Assembly: GCA_947480375.1 (NCBI GenBank)
Contig: CANKCX010000051.1
Span: 1-5,960, forward strand
Direction: 5' to 3'
Length of the DNA: 5,960 nt
DNA from: Actinomycetota bacterium
GTDB taxonomy: Bacteria > Actinomycetota > Actinomycetes > Nanopelagicales > Nanopelagicaceae
Made by a program: the position numbers and the translations under genes. Below, one piece after another: positions 5,262 through 5,960 of this stretch; the stretch's first letter is position 1; every line of letters starts with the position of its first letter. The notes under the pieces are model-generated. The model did no database searches and was not told the DNA's origin. It was given only the letters and a program-made list of their open reading frames with translations.

Positions 5262-5960
5262 GTGGCTGACAATTTTTTCGTTACCGCTATTTTGGTATCT
5301 CACGATGGCGCAACTTGGTTACCAGAATCCATTGCCGCAATTTCTGCGCAATCAAGACCAGTTGATCGAATAATTGCAGTTGATACTGGATCGATTGATG
5401 ATTCAGCAAAGATGCTTACTAGCGCCGGATTAACAGTTATAAAAACTGATCGCGATGCCGGATTCGGCGATGCAATTGCGCTGGCTTTGGGATCAGCAAA
5501 GAAATTAACAAATAAAGATCAGATGGATCAAGAAGAACTCATCTGGATTTTGCATGATGACTGCGCCCCAACTCGCACTGCGTTACAACTTTTAATTGAT
5601 GGCCTTATTGATAAACCACAAGTTGCATTTGTTGGACCAAAACTTCGAGGTTGGTATGACCGCCGCCATTTATTAGAAGTTGGAATCAGTATTGCGGTTA
5701 ATGGTGCGCGCTGGACAGGTTTAGATCCACGTGAACAAGATCAGGGGCAATTTGATCAACCAACTGAAGTGTTGGCTGTTAGCACTGCAGCAATGTTGGC
5801 AAGACGTAAAATATTTGAAGATTTAGGCGGGCTAGATCCAAACCTTGCACTCTTCCGTGATGATGTTGATTTAGGTTGGCGCGCTCGGGTCGCCGGATTT
5901 TCTGTTCTTACAGCGCCAGAAGCTTTGGTCTATCACGCAGAAGCTGCCGCCAGCGAACGC
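5262..5960 (+). CDS. GT2-family glycosyltransferase, N-terminal part (3' truncated by window)
   Basis: The frame opens at GTG 5262 with AGGA at 5251-5254, seven bases upstream, and stays open to the window end (233 codons). It shows the GT-A fold of family 2: VTAILVSHDGATWLPESIAAI at the N-terminus (residues 7-27, the nucleotide-sugar-binding strand), VDTGSIDDS, then HDDC near residue 98 as the metal-binding DxD-type site. Later come AMLARRKIFEDLGGLDPNL and FRDDVDLGWRARVAGF, the acceptor/catalytic-base region. The run LRGWYDRRHLLEVGISI followed by WTGLDPREQDQGQ is, from memory, typical of the very large actinobacterial GT2 proteins with many membrane segments encoded near whiB, so the full gene may be much longer. 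Donor and acceptor are unknown. The neighbourhood with a nucleotidyltransferase points to cell-envelope polysaccharide synthesis using GDP-mannose or a derived sugar. Confidence 0.9.
   Translation, partial: MADNFFVTAILVSHDGATWLPESIAAISAQSRPVDRIIAVDTGSIDDSAKMLTSAGLTVIKTDRDAGFGDAIALALGSAKKLTNKDQMDQEELIWILHDDCAPTRTALQLLIDGLIDKPQVAFVGPKLRGWYDRRHLLEVGISIAVNGARWTGLDPREQDQGQFDQPTEVLAVSTAAMLARRKIFEDLGGLDPNLALFRDDVDLGWRARVAGFSVLTAPEALVYHAEAAASER

Noticed and set aside
5262..5960. Glycosyltransferase lacking a stop codon, possibly a broken gene
   Set aside because: The frame is intact to the last base; truncation is due to the window edge, not a mutation.

Overview
This window reads as ordinary chromosomal DNA of a low-GC actinobacterium. 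The phylum call rests on an unmistakable WhiB2/WhmD-type regulator next to a large-family GT2 glycosyltransferase and a mannose-1-phosphate guanylyltransferase-like gene, a neighbourhood known from Mycobacterium and Streptomyces. The A/T-ending codon use (GC roughly in the low 40s by eye), very short intergenic gaps and compact proteins fit freshwater Nanopelagicales (acI; Planktophila/Nanopelagicus-like). That genus-level placement is inference. All seven genes lie on the + strand and no mobile element, CRISPR array, tRNA or rRNA was seen.

Layout. Positions 3-494 hold the 3' part of argG (argininosuccinate synthase, long E. coli-like form). It is followed after 8 nt by a small DUF4389 membrane protein (503-1120), probably in the same transcript. 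A 188-nt non-coding stretch (1121-1308) follows, rich in inverted repeats, and leads into an NCS2 uracil/pyrimidine permease whose best start is ATG 1309 (1309-2571). A very long, nearly perfect 69-nt hairpin ending in T5 (2588-2656) separates the permease from the next unit.

The second unit is a Gfo/Idh/MocA-family oxidoreductase (2774-3769). Its 3' end overlaps or abuts a sugar-phosphate nucleotidyltransferase (about 3759-4754) that starts at one of three in-frame TTG codons, two of which lie within a 15-nt tandem duplication. A 178-nt regulatory stretch follows. It has a convincing promoter (TTGACT, 17 nt, TGTAAT) whose -10 is overlapped by a perfect 14-bp palindrome, and then a GC-rich hairpin in the 5' UTR of whiB (4933-5214). 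After 47 nt comes a GTG-started GT2 glycosyltransferase (5262-5960), cut by the window edge.

Working picture. The left part serves arginine biosynthesis and pyrimidine uptake, with the DUF4389 protein of unknown role. The right part combines activated-sugar supply (the nucleotidyltransferase, probably GDP-mannose), a membrane-type glycosyltransferase and the division/septation regulator WhiB, consistent with cell-envelope construction coordinated with division. I do not see a new biological system here. The most interesting material is non-coding: the palindrome on the whiB promoter, the structured leader of the permease, and the long terminator-like hairpin.
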